Below, piece after piece: positions 17,315 through 26,123 of a stretch of 64,000 nucleotides of DNA. Made by a program: the position numbers and the translations under genes. The notes below the pieces were generated by a model. The model saw only the letters and a list, made by a program, of their open reading frames with translations. It searched no databases and was not told where the DNA came from. Numbering within the stretch: the stretch's first letter is position 1; every line of letters begins with the position of its first letter. Origin of the DNA: Candidatus Microbacterium colombiense (GTDB lineage: Bacteria > Actinomycetota > Actinomycetes > Actinomycetales > Microbacteriaceae); NCBI GenBank assembly GCA_029203165.1, contig CP119308.1:1488001-1552000 (forward strand), in the 5' to 3' direction.

Positions 17315-17980
17315 TTGACCGGATTCAACTGGGAAGACCTCATGGCCTTCCTCACACGTCGCTTCGACGACATCCTCGAGCTCACCCGCGATCACCTCGT
17401 GGTCGTGCTGATCTCGCTGGTGCTCGCGGCGATCATCGGCATCGGCCTCGGCATGCTCGTGCGCAACAACCAGATCGCCCGCACCAGCGTCCTGACCGCC
17501 GCCGCCGTCGCGATCACCATCCCTTCGCTCGCACTGCTGGCGCTGCTCAGTCCCGTTCTCGGGCTCGGCTGGCTCCCGACCGTCGTCGCACTCGTCTTCT
17601 ACTCGCTGCTGCCGGTCGTCCGCAACACGGTCGTCGGTCTCCGCGAAGTCCCCGTGTCGGTGCTCGAATCGGCGCGCGGAATGGGACTCAGCCCGGCCCG
17701 GGTGCTCTTCACCGTGCAGCTGCCGATCGCGTGGCCGGTGATCATGACCGGCATCCGCGTCGCCGCGCAGCTCACCGTCGGCATCGCGGCCATCGCGGCA
17801 TACGTCGCCGGCCCCGGTCTCGGCGAGTACATCTTCAAGGGACTCTCCTCGCTCGGTTCGAAGAACGCCCTCAACTACGCGCTGACCGGCACCGTCGCCG
17901 TGATCATCCTCGCGCTCGTCCTCGACGGCATCCTCGTGCTCATCGCCCGCCTCACCACCTCAAGGGGTCTCCGTGCCTGA
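17315..17980 (+). CDS. osmoprotectant-type ABC importer permease (OpuCB-like)
   Basis: 221 residues with about five to six membrane helices, matching the OpuC/ProW permease family for betaine, choline or carnitine. The ATPase-contact loop is seen in ESARGMGLSPARVLF and the GIAAIAAYVAGPGLGEYIF segment is characteristic. The start is TTG 17315 with AGGAG five bases upstream. The 3' end overlaps the ATPase gene by eight bases. First gene of the ten-gene operon; it pairs with the second permease at 19007. Confidence 0.9.
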   Translation: MTGFNWEDLMAFLTRRFDDILELTRDHLVVVLISLVLAAIIGIGLGMLVRNNQIARTSVLTAAAVAITIPSLALLALLSPVLGLGWLPTVVALVFYSLLPVVRNTVVGLREVPVSVLESARGMGLSPARVLFTVQLPIAWPVIMTGIRVAAQLTVGIAAIAAYVAGPGLGEYIFKGLSSLGSKNALNYALTGTVAVIILALVLDGILVLIARLTTSRGLRA

Positions 17981-19010
17981 CATCTCCACGAACACCGGCG
18001 TTCTCTCCTCTCTCGCAGCCCAGCAGGGCGGCGTCGACATCGTGCTCGACCACATCACCAAGCAGTACCCGGGGCAGACGGCCCCCGCCGTCGAGGACTT
18101 CTCGATGCGCATCGAGCCCGGCGAGCTCGTGATGTTCGTCGGACCCAGCGGCTGCGGCAAGACGACGACCATGAAGATGATCAACCGCATCATCGAGCCG
18201 AGCTCAGGATCGATCCGCATCAACGGCGACGACGTGCTCTCGCTCGACGGCAACGAGCTGCGCCGGCACATCGGCTACGTGATCCAGCAGATCGGCCTCT
18301 TCCCGCACTTCACGATCGCCGAGAACATCGCGATCGTGCCCAAGCTGCTGGGCTGGACGAAGGCGCGGATCGCGGCGCGCGTCGACGAACTGCTGAACAC
18401 GGTGCAGCTCGATCCCGGTATCTTCGCGAACCGTTACCCTCGGCAGCTGTCGGGCGGTCAGCAGCAGCGCGTCGGGGTGGCTCGGGCGCTGGCCGCCGAC
18501 CCTCCCGTCATGCTGATGGACGAGCCGTTCGGCGCGACCGACCCGATCACCCGGGAGAAGCTGCAGGCGGAGTTCCTCCGGCTCCAGGCCGACATCGGCA
18601 AGACCATCATCTTCGTCACGCACGACTTCGAAGAGGCGATCCGGATGGGCGACCGCATCGCGGTTCTCAGCGACCGCAGCCGGATCGAACAGTTCGACAC
18701 CCCGGCGCGTATCCTCGCCCAGCCGGCGAACGATTATGTCCGTTCGTTCATCGGCGAGGGCGCCGCGCTCAAGCGGCTGGCGCTGATCCCGGTCTCGGGC
18801 GCCACGGTGGGTGCCGCAGATGCCGGCGCCCCGGCCGCCACCGTCGAGGAGAGCTCGTCGCTGCGGCAGGCACTCGATCTGCTCGTGCTCACCGGTGCTC
18901 CGCGCATCAACATCTCGCGTGATGGCAGGGTCGTCGGCTCGATCGATCAGTCATCGATCTCCGCCGCCCTCGGCGGCGAGGTGCCCGCACGCGGCTCCGA
19001 GGAGGCGTGA
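17973..19010 (+). CDS. osmoprotectant-type ABC importer ATPase with CBS-like tail (OpuCA-like)
   Basis: 345 residues. The nucleotide-binding domain has Walker A GPSGCGKTT at 57-65, signature LSGGQQQR, Walker B VMLMDEPFGATDP and an H-loop FVTHDFEEA. The C-terminal segment after about residue 250 ends in a CBS-like strand (INISRDGRVVGSID), as in OpuCA, where paired CBS domains sense ionic strength; here it appears shortened. GTG start overlapping the preceding stop, and GTGA overlap with the next gene, indicate translational coupling. It powers uptake through the two flanking permeases. Confidence 0.92.
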   Translation: MPDISTNTGVLSSLAAQQGGVDIVLDHITKQYPGQTAPAVEDFSMRIEPGELVMFVGPSGCGKTTTMKMINRIIEPSSGSIRINGDDVLSLDGNELRRHIGYVIQQIGLFPHFTIAENIAIVPKLLGWTKARIAARVDELLNTVQLDPGIFANRYPRQLSGGQQQRVGVARALAADPPVMLMDEPFGATDPITREKLQAEFLRLQADIGKTIIFVTHDFEEAIRMGDRIAVLSDRSRIEQFDTPARILAQPANDYVRSFIGEGAALKRLALIPVSGATVGAADAGAPAATVEESSSLRQALDLLVLTGAPRINISRDGRVVGSIDQSSISAALGGEVPARGSEEA

Positions 19011-19804
19011 GCATGCCGAGCACCCCGGTCGTGCCCTCGGCGACCACCCTCCTGCAGACGCAGCGCGCACCGAAGCGCGGGATGCCCGTACTGCTGCGTC
19101 GCCTGATGCCCCTGATCGTCGTCGCCGTCGTGCTGCTGGTCACGTTCCTGTGGATCTCCAGCCTCGAGCTCGACTCGATCGAGCAGCGCACCCTCAACGG
19201 TGACTACATCGTCGCCCGCATCCGTGAACACCTCGTGTTGTCGATCAGCGCCGCGGTCCTCGTCGCGGTGCTCGCGATCCCCGCGGGCATCGCGGTCAGC
19301 CGCTCACGCTCCCGCATCTTCCGCTCGATCGTGATCGGGATCGCGAACATCGGTCAGGCCACTCCGGCGATCGGTGTGGTGATCCTGCTCGCGATCGTGT
19401 GGCAGACCGGTTTCACCACGGCTCTCGTGGCGCTCGTCGTCTACTCGTTCCTGCCGGTGCTCCAGAACACGATCACCGGGCTCGCCCAGGTCGATCCGAA
19501 CATCCGCGAATCGGCGCGGGGCATGGGTATGACGTCGGCGCAGGTGCTGCGCCGCGTGGAGCTGCCGCTCGCCTCGCCCGTGATCCTCGCAGGGCTCCGC
19601 ACCGCGCTGGTCTTCGCGGTGGGCGTCGCGACCGTCGCCACCTTCATCAACGCCGGAGGTCTCGGCGACATGATCATCAACGGTCTCAAGCTGCAGCGCT
19701 ATCCCGTGCTCGTGGTCGGCGCGGTGCTGGTCGCCGCGATCGCCGTGCTCATCGACTGGGCTGCCGGTGTCGTGGAGGACATCGTGCGTCCGAAGGGCCT
19801 CTGA
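19007..19804 (+). CDS. osmoprotectant-type ABC importer permease, second subunit (OpuCD-like)
   Basis: 265 residues; a cytoplasmic N-terminal tail, then about six membrane helices. ESARGMGMTSAQVLRRVELPL is the ATPase-contact loop, given here in part as ESARGMGM. GTG 19007 overlaps the ATPase stop and is preceded by GAGGAGG; ATG 19013 is an alternative two codons on. It forms the translocation pore with the permease at 17315. Confidence 0.9.
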   Translation: MSMPSTPVVPSATTLLQTQRAPKRGMPVLLRRLMPLIVVAVVLLVTFLWISSLELDSIEQRTLNGDYIVARIREHLVLSISAAVLVAVLAIPAGIAVSRSRSRIFRSIVIGIANIGQATPAIGVVILLAIVWQTGFTTALVALVVYSFLPVLQNTITGLAQVDPNIRESARGMGMTSAQVLRRVELPLASPVILAGLRTALVFAVGVATVATFINAGGLGDMIINGLKLQRYPVLVVGAVLVAAIAVLIDWAAGVVEDIVRPKGL

Positions 19805-19895
19805 GTCCTCGGCCTCGCTCGCGACACCCTTCCGCATCACTCCTCACCCTTCCTCACCGAGACAACACCGCACTCCCTCCCGAAAGGAACCTGCA

Positions 19896-20837
19896 ATGAA
19901 AACGCGTACCATCGCCTCCGCATCGCTCGCGGCACTCGCCGCCGGTGCACTTCTCCTCACCGGCTGCACCTCCGGATCCGGCGGCGGCGCCGGAGCCCAG
20001 GGCGACGAACTGGACGGTCTCACCGGCGAGATCGGCTCGAAGGACTTCTCCGAGCAGTACATCCTCGCCTACATGACCGCCGAGCTCCTCAACGCCCATG
20101 GCGCCGACGTGAAGGCGAACACCAAGCTCGTCGGTTCGGCCAATGTGCGTCAGGCGCTCGAGAACGACCAGTTCCTGGGCTACTGGGAGTACACCGGCAC
20201 CTCCTGGATCACGTACAACGGGAACACCGCCCCGGTGCAGGGCGCAGACGCCCAGTTCGACGCTGTCAAGAAGGCCGACGCCGAGAGCGGCATCGCCTGG
20301 CTCGACCCTGCCCCGTTCAACAACACGTACGCGTTCGCGATCCGAAAGAGCGAGGCCGACAAGCTCGGCGTCAAGACGCTCAGCGATGTGGCGAAGCTGC
20401 CCAGTGCCGACCAGACGTTCTGCATCGAGAGCGAGTTCTCGACCCGCGACGACGGCTGGCCGGGGCTCAAGGCCGCGTACGGCTTCGACGCCCCCGACGC
20501 CAACGTCACGATGCTCGACACGGGTGTCATCTACACCGCGACGCAGAAGGGCGACGACTGCAACTTCGGCGAGGTGTTCCAGACCGACGGCCGCATCCCC
20601 GCGCTCGACCTGGTCGTGATGGAAGACGACAAGGAGTTCTTCCCCAGCTACCAGGGCGGCTTCACGCTCAAGCAGAGCACGCTGGACGACTACCCCGGGA
20701 TCGCCGACGTCATGGACGAGCTGAGCCCGCTGCTGACCACCGAGGTCATGCAGACGCTCAACGCCAAGGTCGACGTCGACGGCGAAGACCCCGAAGACGT
20801 GGCGATCGACTGGCTCGAGGAGCAGGGACTCATCTGA
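19896..20837 (+). CDS. osmoprotectant-type substrate-binding lipoprotein
   Basis: 313 residues, OpuAC/OsmF-type binding protein (type II periplasmic fold). The signal peptide ends in the lipobox LLTGC, with Cys24 as lipidation site, then a Gly-rich linker. GSKDFSEQYILAYM near the start of the mature domain and YWEYTGTSW are hallmarks of the glycine-betaine/choline/carnitine binding family, where aromatic residues cage a quaternary ammonium. ATG 19896 has AAAGGA upstream. Its stop overlaps the Fae start as TGATG. Whether this copy binds betaine or another cation cannot be read from the sequence. Confidence 0.92.
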   Translation: MKTRTIASASLAALAAGALLLTGCTSGSGGGAGAQGDELDGLTGEIGSKDFSEQYILAYMTAELLNAHGADVKANTKLVGSANVRQALENDQFLGYWEYTGTSWITYNGNTAPVQGADAQFDAVKKADAESGIAWLDPAPFNNTYAFAIRKSEADKLGVKTLSDVAKLPSADQTFCIESEFSTRDDGWPGLKAAYGFDAPDANVTMLDTGVIYTATQKGDDCNFGEVFQTDGRIPALDLVVMEDDKEFFPSYQGGFTLKQSTLDDYPGIADVMDELSPLLTTEVMQTLNAKVDVDGEDPEDVAIDWLEEQGLI

Positions 20838-21382
20838 TGACCTCCGCCCTCCAGCTCGGCGAGAGCTTCGTCGGTGACGGCGTGAACGCAGCGCACATCA
20901 ACACGGTGCTCGGCGACCGCGAGGGTCCGGCGGGGACGGCGTGGGCCACGGCCCTCGCCGGCCCCAGCCAGGGGCACGTACCCTTCGTCGCGGTGCTGCG
21001 TCCCTCGCTCCCGGTCAAGCCGATGACGCTGTTCGTCACGAAGGCCGCCCCCGCGAACGATGAGCACGGGCTCCTGATCTGGGGCCCCGCACAGGCGGGT
21101 GTCGCAGCAGGCGTCGCGGATGCCGTGGCCGACGGGGTGATCCCGCTCGACGCCACCGACACGCACGCGCTCATCGCGGCGGTCTGGGTCAACCCGGGCG
21201 CCGACGACGCAGAGACCGTCTACCGCAACAATCGCGAGGCCACCCGCACCGCGCTCGCGAACGGTGCCGCCTCGCTTCCGCTCATCGATGACGTGCTGGC
21301 CGCACGCCATCAGCCCACCAACCCCTTCTTCACTCCGCAGACCACTCCGCTCTCCACCCCGAAGGACGCGCACGACCAATGA
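20837..21382 (+). CDS. fae: formaldehyde-activating enzyme (Fae) homologue
   Basis: 181 residues; Fae enzymes are about 170. In methylotrophs Fae condenses formaldehyde with tetrahydromethanopterin. The family core is clear: GDGVNAAHIN at 13-22 with His20 at the position of the known catalytic His17, GPSQGHVP at 42-49, VLRPSLPVKP, the GPAQAGVAAGVADAV segment and the DAETVYRNNREATRTAL helix. A Pro/Thr-rich tail of about 20 residues is extra. It overlaps both neighbours (TGATG before, ATGA after), so it is an integral part of the catabolic operon. None of the other H4MPT-pathway genes is in the window, and actinobacteria of this type are not known to make that cofactor, so the real substrate or cofactor is open. 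Confidence 0.88.
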   Translation: MTSALQLGESFVGDGVNAAHINTVLGDREGPAGTAWATALAGPSQGHVPFVAVLRPSLPVKPMTLFVTKAAPANDEHGLLIWGPAQAGVAAGVADAVADGVIPLDATDTHALIAAVWVNPGADDAETVYRNNREATRTALANGAASLPLIDDVLAARHQPTNPFFTPQTTPLSTPKDAHDQ

Positions 21383-22320
21383 GTTACCCCACCCCTCCGC
21401 TCGACGGCGCTCTGCCCACCGTCGGCTTCATCGGACTCGGCAACATGGGATCGGGCATGACCCGCAACCTGCAGGCCGCTGGATTCCCGCTGGTGGTGAC
21501 CGACCTGCGCCGCGAGTCGGCCGAAGAGCTTCTCGCCGGCGGTGCCCGCTGGGCCGCCACGCCTCGTGAGGTCGCGGCCGCAAGCGACGTGGTGATCACG
21601 ATGCTCCCGACACCGAAGCACGTGGCCGACGTCGCGAGTGGCGCTGACGGCCTGGTGGCGGGGTTGCCCGACGGCGGCACCTGGATCGACATGTCGACCT
21701 CCGTACCCGACGTCCTCGACGGCGTCCGCGCCGCGCAGGCCGGGCGCGGACTGCACCTGCTCGACGCGCCCGTCAGCGGAATGTCGGTGGGTGCCGCGAA
21801 CGGCATGCTGCAGATCTTCATCGGCGGCGAGGCCGAGGATGTCGCTCGGCTGCGACCGGTGTTCGAGGCGATGGGCGATCCCGAGCGGATCCTCCACGTG
21901 GGCGGGCACGGGGCCGGCTACGCGGTCAAGCTCATGATCAACCAGCTGTGGTTCTCACACCTCGTCGCGACGGCCGAGGTGCTCTCGGTCGGCGTCGCCG
22001 CCGGTGTCGATCTCGGCGTGCTCCGCGATGCTCTCGTGGCGAGCCCGGCGAACAGCACGTTCGTCTCCCGCGACGTGCTCTCGATCCTCGACCACGGCGA
22101 CTACGACGAGGGGTTCGCGATCGCGTTGGCCTGCAAGGACCTCGGGCTCTCGGTCGATCTGGCGCGCTCGGTCGGGATTCCGGTGGAGCTGTCCTCGCTC
22201 GTCGAGCAGATCTTCCGCCGCGCTCGGGCGAAGTACGGCGACCGCGCCGGCGAGATGACGCCCGTCCAGCTGTACGAGGAGCTCCTCGGACGCGAGCTGC
22301 GTCGGGAGGTCGCGGCATGA
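21379..22320 (+). CDS. beta-hydroxyacid dehydrogenase (HIBADH/GarR family)
   Basis: 313 residues. NAD(P)-binding Rossmann motif GFIGLGNMG at residues 16-24, the substrate motif DAPVSGMSVGAANG near 129-142 and the catalytic lysine in YAVKLMINQ (Lys184) are all present. Family members oxidise or reduce 3-hydroxyisobutyrate, tartronate semialdehyde, 2-hydroxy-3-oxoadipate or similar beta-hydroxyacids. It overlaps the Fae gene and the aldehyde dehydrogenase gene by ATGA at both ends. In this setting it probably handles a semialdehyde/hydroxyacid pair shared with the aldehyde dehydrogenase; the exact compound is not predictable. Confidence 0.9.
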   Translation: MSYPTPPLDGALPTVGFIGLGNMGSGMTRNLQAAGFPLVVTDLRRESAEELLAGGARWAATPREVAAASDVVITMLPTPKHVADVASGADGLVAGLPDGGTWIDMSTSVPDVLDGVRAAQAGRGLHLLDAPVSGMSVGAANGMLQIFIGGEAEDVARLRPVFEAMGDPERILHVGGHGAGYAVKLMINQLWFSHLVATAEVLSVGVAAGVDLGVLRDALVASPANSTFVSRDVLSILDHGDYDEGFAIALACKDLGLSVDLARSVGIPVELSSLVEQIFRRARAKYGDRAGEMTPVQLYEELLGRELRREVAA

Positions 22321-23789
22321 CCGCCGCACGGCAGGCGGAGCTGCTCGCCTCGGTGCCGACCGGACTGCTGATCGGCGGGGAATGGCGGGCATCGCACTCC
22401 GGCGCGACGTTCCCGGTGCACGATCCGGCCACCGGAGAGGTGCTCCTGCAGGTCGCCGATGCGACGCCCGAGGACGGGATGGCCGCCCTCGACGCCGCCG
22501 CCGCAGCCCAGGCGTCGTGGGCGGCGACCGCACCGCGGGAACGCGGGGAGATCCTGCGCCGCGCCTTCGAGCTCCTGACCGCGCGCGCCGAGGACTTCGC
22601 GCTCGTGATGACCCTCGAGATGGGCAAGCCCCTCGCCGAGTCCCGCGCCGAAGTCGGCTACGGCGCCGAGTTCCTCCGCTGGTTCTCCGAAGAGGCACCG
22701 CGCATCTCGGGGCGTTTCGCCACCGCACCCGACGGGCGCAACCGGCTTCTCGTCGCCAAGCGGCCGGTGGGCCCGAGCCTGCTGATCACCCCCTGGAACT
22801 TCCCCCTCGCGATGGCCACCCGCAAGATCGCGCCGGCGCTCGCGGCGGGGTGCACCTCCGTGCTCAAGCCCGCCGCACTGACACCGCTCACCGCACTGCT
22901 CTTCGCCGAGGTGCTGCGTGAGGCCGGCGTGCCGGACGGTGTCGTCAACGTCATCCCGACCAGTCGCGCCGGCGCCGTCACCGGACCGCTCATCACCGAT
23001 CCGCGACTGCGCAAGCTGTCGTTCACCGGGTCGACCGAGGTCGGACGCCGATTGATCGCGGATGCCGCGCACCAGGTGCTCCGGGTGTCGATGGAGCTCG
23101 GCGGCAACGCCCCGTTCCTCGTCTTCGACGACGCCGATGTCGATGCTGCGGTGGAAGGCGCACTGCTCGCGAAGCTCCGCAACGGCGGGGAGGCCTGTGT
23201 CGCGGCCAACCGGTTCCTCGTGCACGAGAGCGTGGCCGAGGAGTTCACCGCGAAGCTGGTCGAGCGCATGGGCGGCTACGTCAACGCGCCCGGGACCGAT
23301 CCGGCATCCACGCTCGGTCCGCTGGTCGACGACGCGACCCGCGGGAAGGTCGCCGAGCTCGTGGAAGGAGCCGTGGAGGACGGGGCGCGCATCGCACTGG
23401 GCGGACGGGTGCCGTCCGGCGCCGGATACTTCTATCCCGCCACGGTGCTGGTCGATGTCCCCGCCGACGCCCGCATCCTCCAGCAGGAGATCTTCGGACC
23501 CGTCGCGCCGATCACCACGTTCCGCGATGAGGACGAAGCGGTGCGGCTCGCCAATGCGAGCGAGTACGGTCTCGTCTGCTTCGCGTATACGCGCGATCTG
23601 AACCGTGCGTTCCGTCTCGCGGAGCGTCTGGAGACCGGCATGTTCGGCCTGAACACCGGTCTCGTCTCGAACCCGGCTGCGCCGTTCGGCGGCGTGAAGC
23701 AGTCCGGCATCGGCCGCGAAGGAGGTTTCGAGGGGATCGATGAATACCTCGAGACCACCTACATCGGCATCTCCGATCCCTTCGCCTGA
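22317..23789 (+). CDS. NAD(P)+-dependent aldehyde dehydrogenase, succinate-semialdehyde dehydrogenase-like
   Basis: 490 residues, full length for the family. The general base Glu260 lies in SMELGGNAP and the nucleophile Cys294 in NGGEACVAANR; the ITPWNFPLAM and FTGSTEVGR cofactor motifs are intact. The second residue pattern and the FGGVKQSGIGREGG end resemble GabD-type enzymes oxidising succinate semialdehyde or related short carboxylic semialdehydes to acids. ATG 22317 overlaps the previous stop. It would convert a semialdehyde product of the operon to an acid for central metabolism. Confidence 0.9.
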   Translation: MTAARQAELLASVPTGLLIGGEWRASHSGATFPVHDPATGEVLLQVADATPEDGMAALDAAAAAQASWAATAPRERGEILRRAFELLTARAEDFALVMTLEMGKPLAESRAEVGYGAEFLRWFSEEAPRISGRFATAPDGRNRLLVAKRPVGPSLLITPWNFPLAMATRKIAPALAAGCTSVLKPAALTPLTALLFAEVLREAGVPDGVVNVIPTSRAGAVTGPLITDPRLRKLSFTGSTEVGRRLIADAAHQVLRVSMELGGNAPFLVFDDADVDAAVEGALLAKLRNGGEACVAANRFLVHESVAEEFTAKLVERMGGYVNAPGTDPASTLGPLVDDATRGKVAELVEGAVEDGARIALGGRVPSGAGYFYPATVLVDVPADARILQQEIFGPVAPITTFRDEDEAVRLANASEYGLVCFAYTRDLNRAFRLAERLETGMFGLNTGLVSNPAAPFGGVKQSGIGREGGFEGIDEYLETTYIGISDPFA

Positions 23790-23819
23790 ATCCCCCCGCA
23801 CGTTCTGAAGGAGCCTGCT

Positions 23820-24596
23820 TTGCACATCACCGATTTCTCCCTGGATCACTTCTCCCTGAACGGGAGTGCAGCGATCGTCACGGGCGGGAACACCGGACTC
23901 GGTCAGGCGTTCACGTTGGCCCTCGCGAAAGCGGGAGCCGACGTGTTCGTGCCGACCCTGTTCGACGACGGCGGAGAGACCGCCGCGCTCGTGAGGGCGG
24001 AAGGTCGTCGCTACGAGGAGCGCACGATCGACATCACCACCCCCGGCGCATCCGCCGAGGCGGTCGAGGCCTGCATCACGAGCCTCGGCGCCGTCGACAT
24101 CCTCGTGAACTCCGCCGGTATCAGCCGCATCGCCGATGTGACCGAATTCGGGCGCGCCGAGTGGGATCCGATGGTCGCGGTGAACCTCACCGCGGCGTTC
24201 GACATGGCCCACGAGGCCGCCCTGCGGATGATCCCGCAGGGCTCCGGGAAGATCATCAACATCGCCTCCCTCTTCTCGTTCCTCGGCGGCCTCGGGTCCC
24301 CCGCCTACGCGGCGACGAAGCACGGGATCGTCGGTCTGACCCGCGCCTACGCCGACGAGCTCGGCGGACACGGCATCCAGGTCAACGCCATCGCGCCCGG
24401 ATACTTCACCACCCGGATCACCGAGGAGTCGCGCGCCGACCCGACCGTGGCCGCCCGCATCATCGACCACACCCCGGCCGGGCGATGGGGTGACGTCGCC
24501 GACCTCATGGGGGCGACGGTATTCCTCGCCAGCCGCGCATCCGACTTCGTCAACGGGCACGTGCTGACCGTCGACGGCGGCTATCTCGTGCGCTGA
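23820..24596 (+). CDS. short-chain dehydrogenase/reductase, KduD-like
   Basis: 258 residues. The cofactor motif TGGNTGLG is at 21-28, NSAG at 97-100, the catalytic Ser in NIAS near 150 and Tyr163/Lys167 in YAATK. The wording of the Rossmann motif and the NAIAPGYFTT segment are closest to KduD-type sugar-acid dehydrogenases (2-deoxygluconate or 5-keto-sugar-acid). The start is TTG 23820 with AAGGAG nine bases upstream. It sits mid-operon, 30 bases after the aldehyde dehydrogenase. A polyol or keto-sugar substrate is suggested by this relationship and by the downstream FGGY kinase, not proven. Confidence 0.88.
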   Translation: MHITDFSLDHFSLNGSAAIVTGGNTGLGQAFTLALAKAGADVFVPTLFDDGGETAALVRAEGRRYEERTIDITTPGASAEAVEACITSLGAVDILVNSAGISRIADVTEFGRAEWDPMVAVNLTAAFDMAHEAALRMIPQGSGKIINIASLFSFLGGLGSPAYAATKHGIVGLTRAYADELGGHGIQVNAIAPGYFTTRITEESRADPTVAARIIDHTPAGRWGDVADLMGATVFLASRASDFVNGHVLTVDGGYLVR

Positions 24597-24638
24597 CCCG
24601 CAGCTCTCCCCCTCACGAACGAACAGGACATTCTCCCC

Positions 24639-26123
24639 ATGATTGCTTCACGATCCGACCTCACGCGCGATGAAATCGTCGCCGGGCTGCGCGACATCCT
24701 CGGCGCAGACCAGGTCGACACCGACGCGCAGGAGTTGCGCGAAGCCAGTGTCGACCGCTTCAAGAAGTACACGGCGGTGCATGGCATCTTCGAGGGCCCG
24801 ATCCCCGCGGCGATCGCCTATGTGCGGTCCACCGAGGAGGTCTCGTCCGTGCTCGCCTTCGCGGATGCGCATCTCATCAACGTCGTGCCTCGCACCGGCC
24901 GCACTGCGACGGAGGGGGGGCTTGAGACCATCGTCGACGACACGATCGTGCTCGACGGTTCGCGCATGAACGCGATCCTCGAGATCGACCCGGTCGACAT
25001 GATGGTCACGGCGCAGTGCGGTGTGCCGCTGCAGGTGCTGGAAGACACGCTGCGTGCGCAGGGCCTGACGACCGGTCACTCGCCGCAGTCCAAGCCGCTC
25101 GCGCAGATGGGCGGCCTCGTGGCCACCCGCTCGATCGGTCAGTTCTCGACGCTGTACGGCGGGATCGAGGACATGGTCGTGGGTCTGGAGGCCGTGCTTC
25201 CAGGTGGGCAGGTGACGCGGGTGAAGAACGTGCCGCGCCGAGCCGCCGGCCCGGACATCCGGCACGTGGTGATCGGCAACGAGGGCGCGCTGTGCGTGAT
25301 CACCGAGGTCACGGTGAAGGTCTTCCGCTACCAGCCCGAGAACAACCGCTTCCTCGGCTACCTGGTCGACTCGCTCCCGGCCGGAGTGGCGGGTCTGCGC
25401 GAGATCATCGTCGCGGGCTATCACCCGTCGGTCGCCCGGGCGTACTCGGAGGAGGACGCCGCTCAGCACTTCTCGCACTTCGCCGAGGGTCGAGCTGTCG
25501 TGGTCGTCGTCGCCGAGGGGCCGCAGGGGATCGCGCATGCGACCGCCGACGGCGTGGAGGCGATCTTCGCCGGCATTCCGCACGAGAAGGTCGACTCCGC
25601 GCTGATCGAGGCGTGGTTCGACAATCTGAACTGGGGTCAGGACAAGATCGACGCCGAGAAGCGGGAGATGCTCGAGAGCTCGCACCTCGGCTACACGACG
25701 GAGGTCTCGATCGACTGGTCGGGCGTCGCCGAGCTCTTCGAATCGGTGATGCGGCGCGCGCGCACCGAGTTCCCGCATGCCGCCGATCTGACCATGCTCG
25801 GCGCGCACTCCTCGCACAGCTACCAGACCGGCACGAACCTGTACTTCGTGTACGACTATGACATCTCGTGCGAGCCGCGCGAGGAGATCACCGAGTACCA
25901 CGTGCCGCTCAACGCGATCGTGGTCGAGGAGGCCCTGCGCCTCGGGGGGTCGATGGTGCACCACCACGGCATCGGCAAGTACCGCACGGCGTGGACGCAC
26001 GAGGAGCACGGCACCGCGTTCGAACTGCTCCGTGTGCTCAAGGACGGGCTCGACCCGAACGGCATCATGAACAGAGGCACGATCTACCCGCTGGATGCGG
26101 CGGAGACGGCGACCCGGGCGTGA
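24639..26123 (+). CDS. FAD-linked oxidase of the vanillyl-alcohol oxidase fold, AGPS-like
   Basis: 494 residues. The N-terminal FAD-binding PCMH domain covers about residues 45-230 (VVPRTGRTATEGG contacts the diphosphate; GNEGALCVITEVT follows). The C-terminal domain resembles alkylglycerone-phosphate synthase: TRSIGQFSTLYGGIEDMV, an aromatic stretch YFVYDYD, and the HHHGIGK motif with His441-443, which in AGPS is catalytic. AGPS exchanges an acyl ester for an alkyl ether; related bacterial enzymes also oxidise D-2-hydroxyacids. No lipid-ether genes are near, so a catabolic reaction is likelier. GTGA overlap couples it to the kinase gene. Confidence 0.87.
   Translation: MIASRSDLTRDEIVAGLRDILGADQVDTDAQELREASVDRFKKYTAVHGIFEGPIPAAIAYVRSTEEVSSVLAFADAHLINVVPRTGRTATEGGLETIVDDTIVLDGSRMNAILEIDPVDMMVTAQCGVPLQVLEDTLRAQGLTTGHSPQSKPLAQMGGLVATRSIGQFSTLYGGIEDMVVGLEAVLPGGQVTRVKNVPRRAAGPDIRHVVIGNEGALCVITEVTVKVFRYQPENNRFLGYLVDSLPAGVAGLREIIVAGYHPSVARAYSEEDAAQHFSHFAEGRAVVVVVAEGPQGIAHATADGVEAIFAGIPHEKVDSALIEAWFDNLNWGQDKIDAEKREMLESSHLGYTTEVSIDWSGVAELFESVMRRARTEFPHAADLTMLGAHSSHSYQTGTNLYFVYDYDISCEPREEITEYHVPLNAIVVEEALRLGGSMVHHHGIGKYRTAWTHEEHGTAFELLRVLKDGLDPNGIMNRGTIYPLDAAETATRA

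Noticed and set aside
22101..24560. Open frame of about 819 codons antisense to the aldehyde dehydrogenase and SDR genes
   Set aside because: It spans two well-supported genes, has no recognisable motif and no ribosome-binding site.
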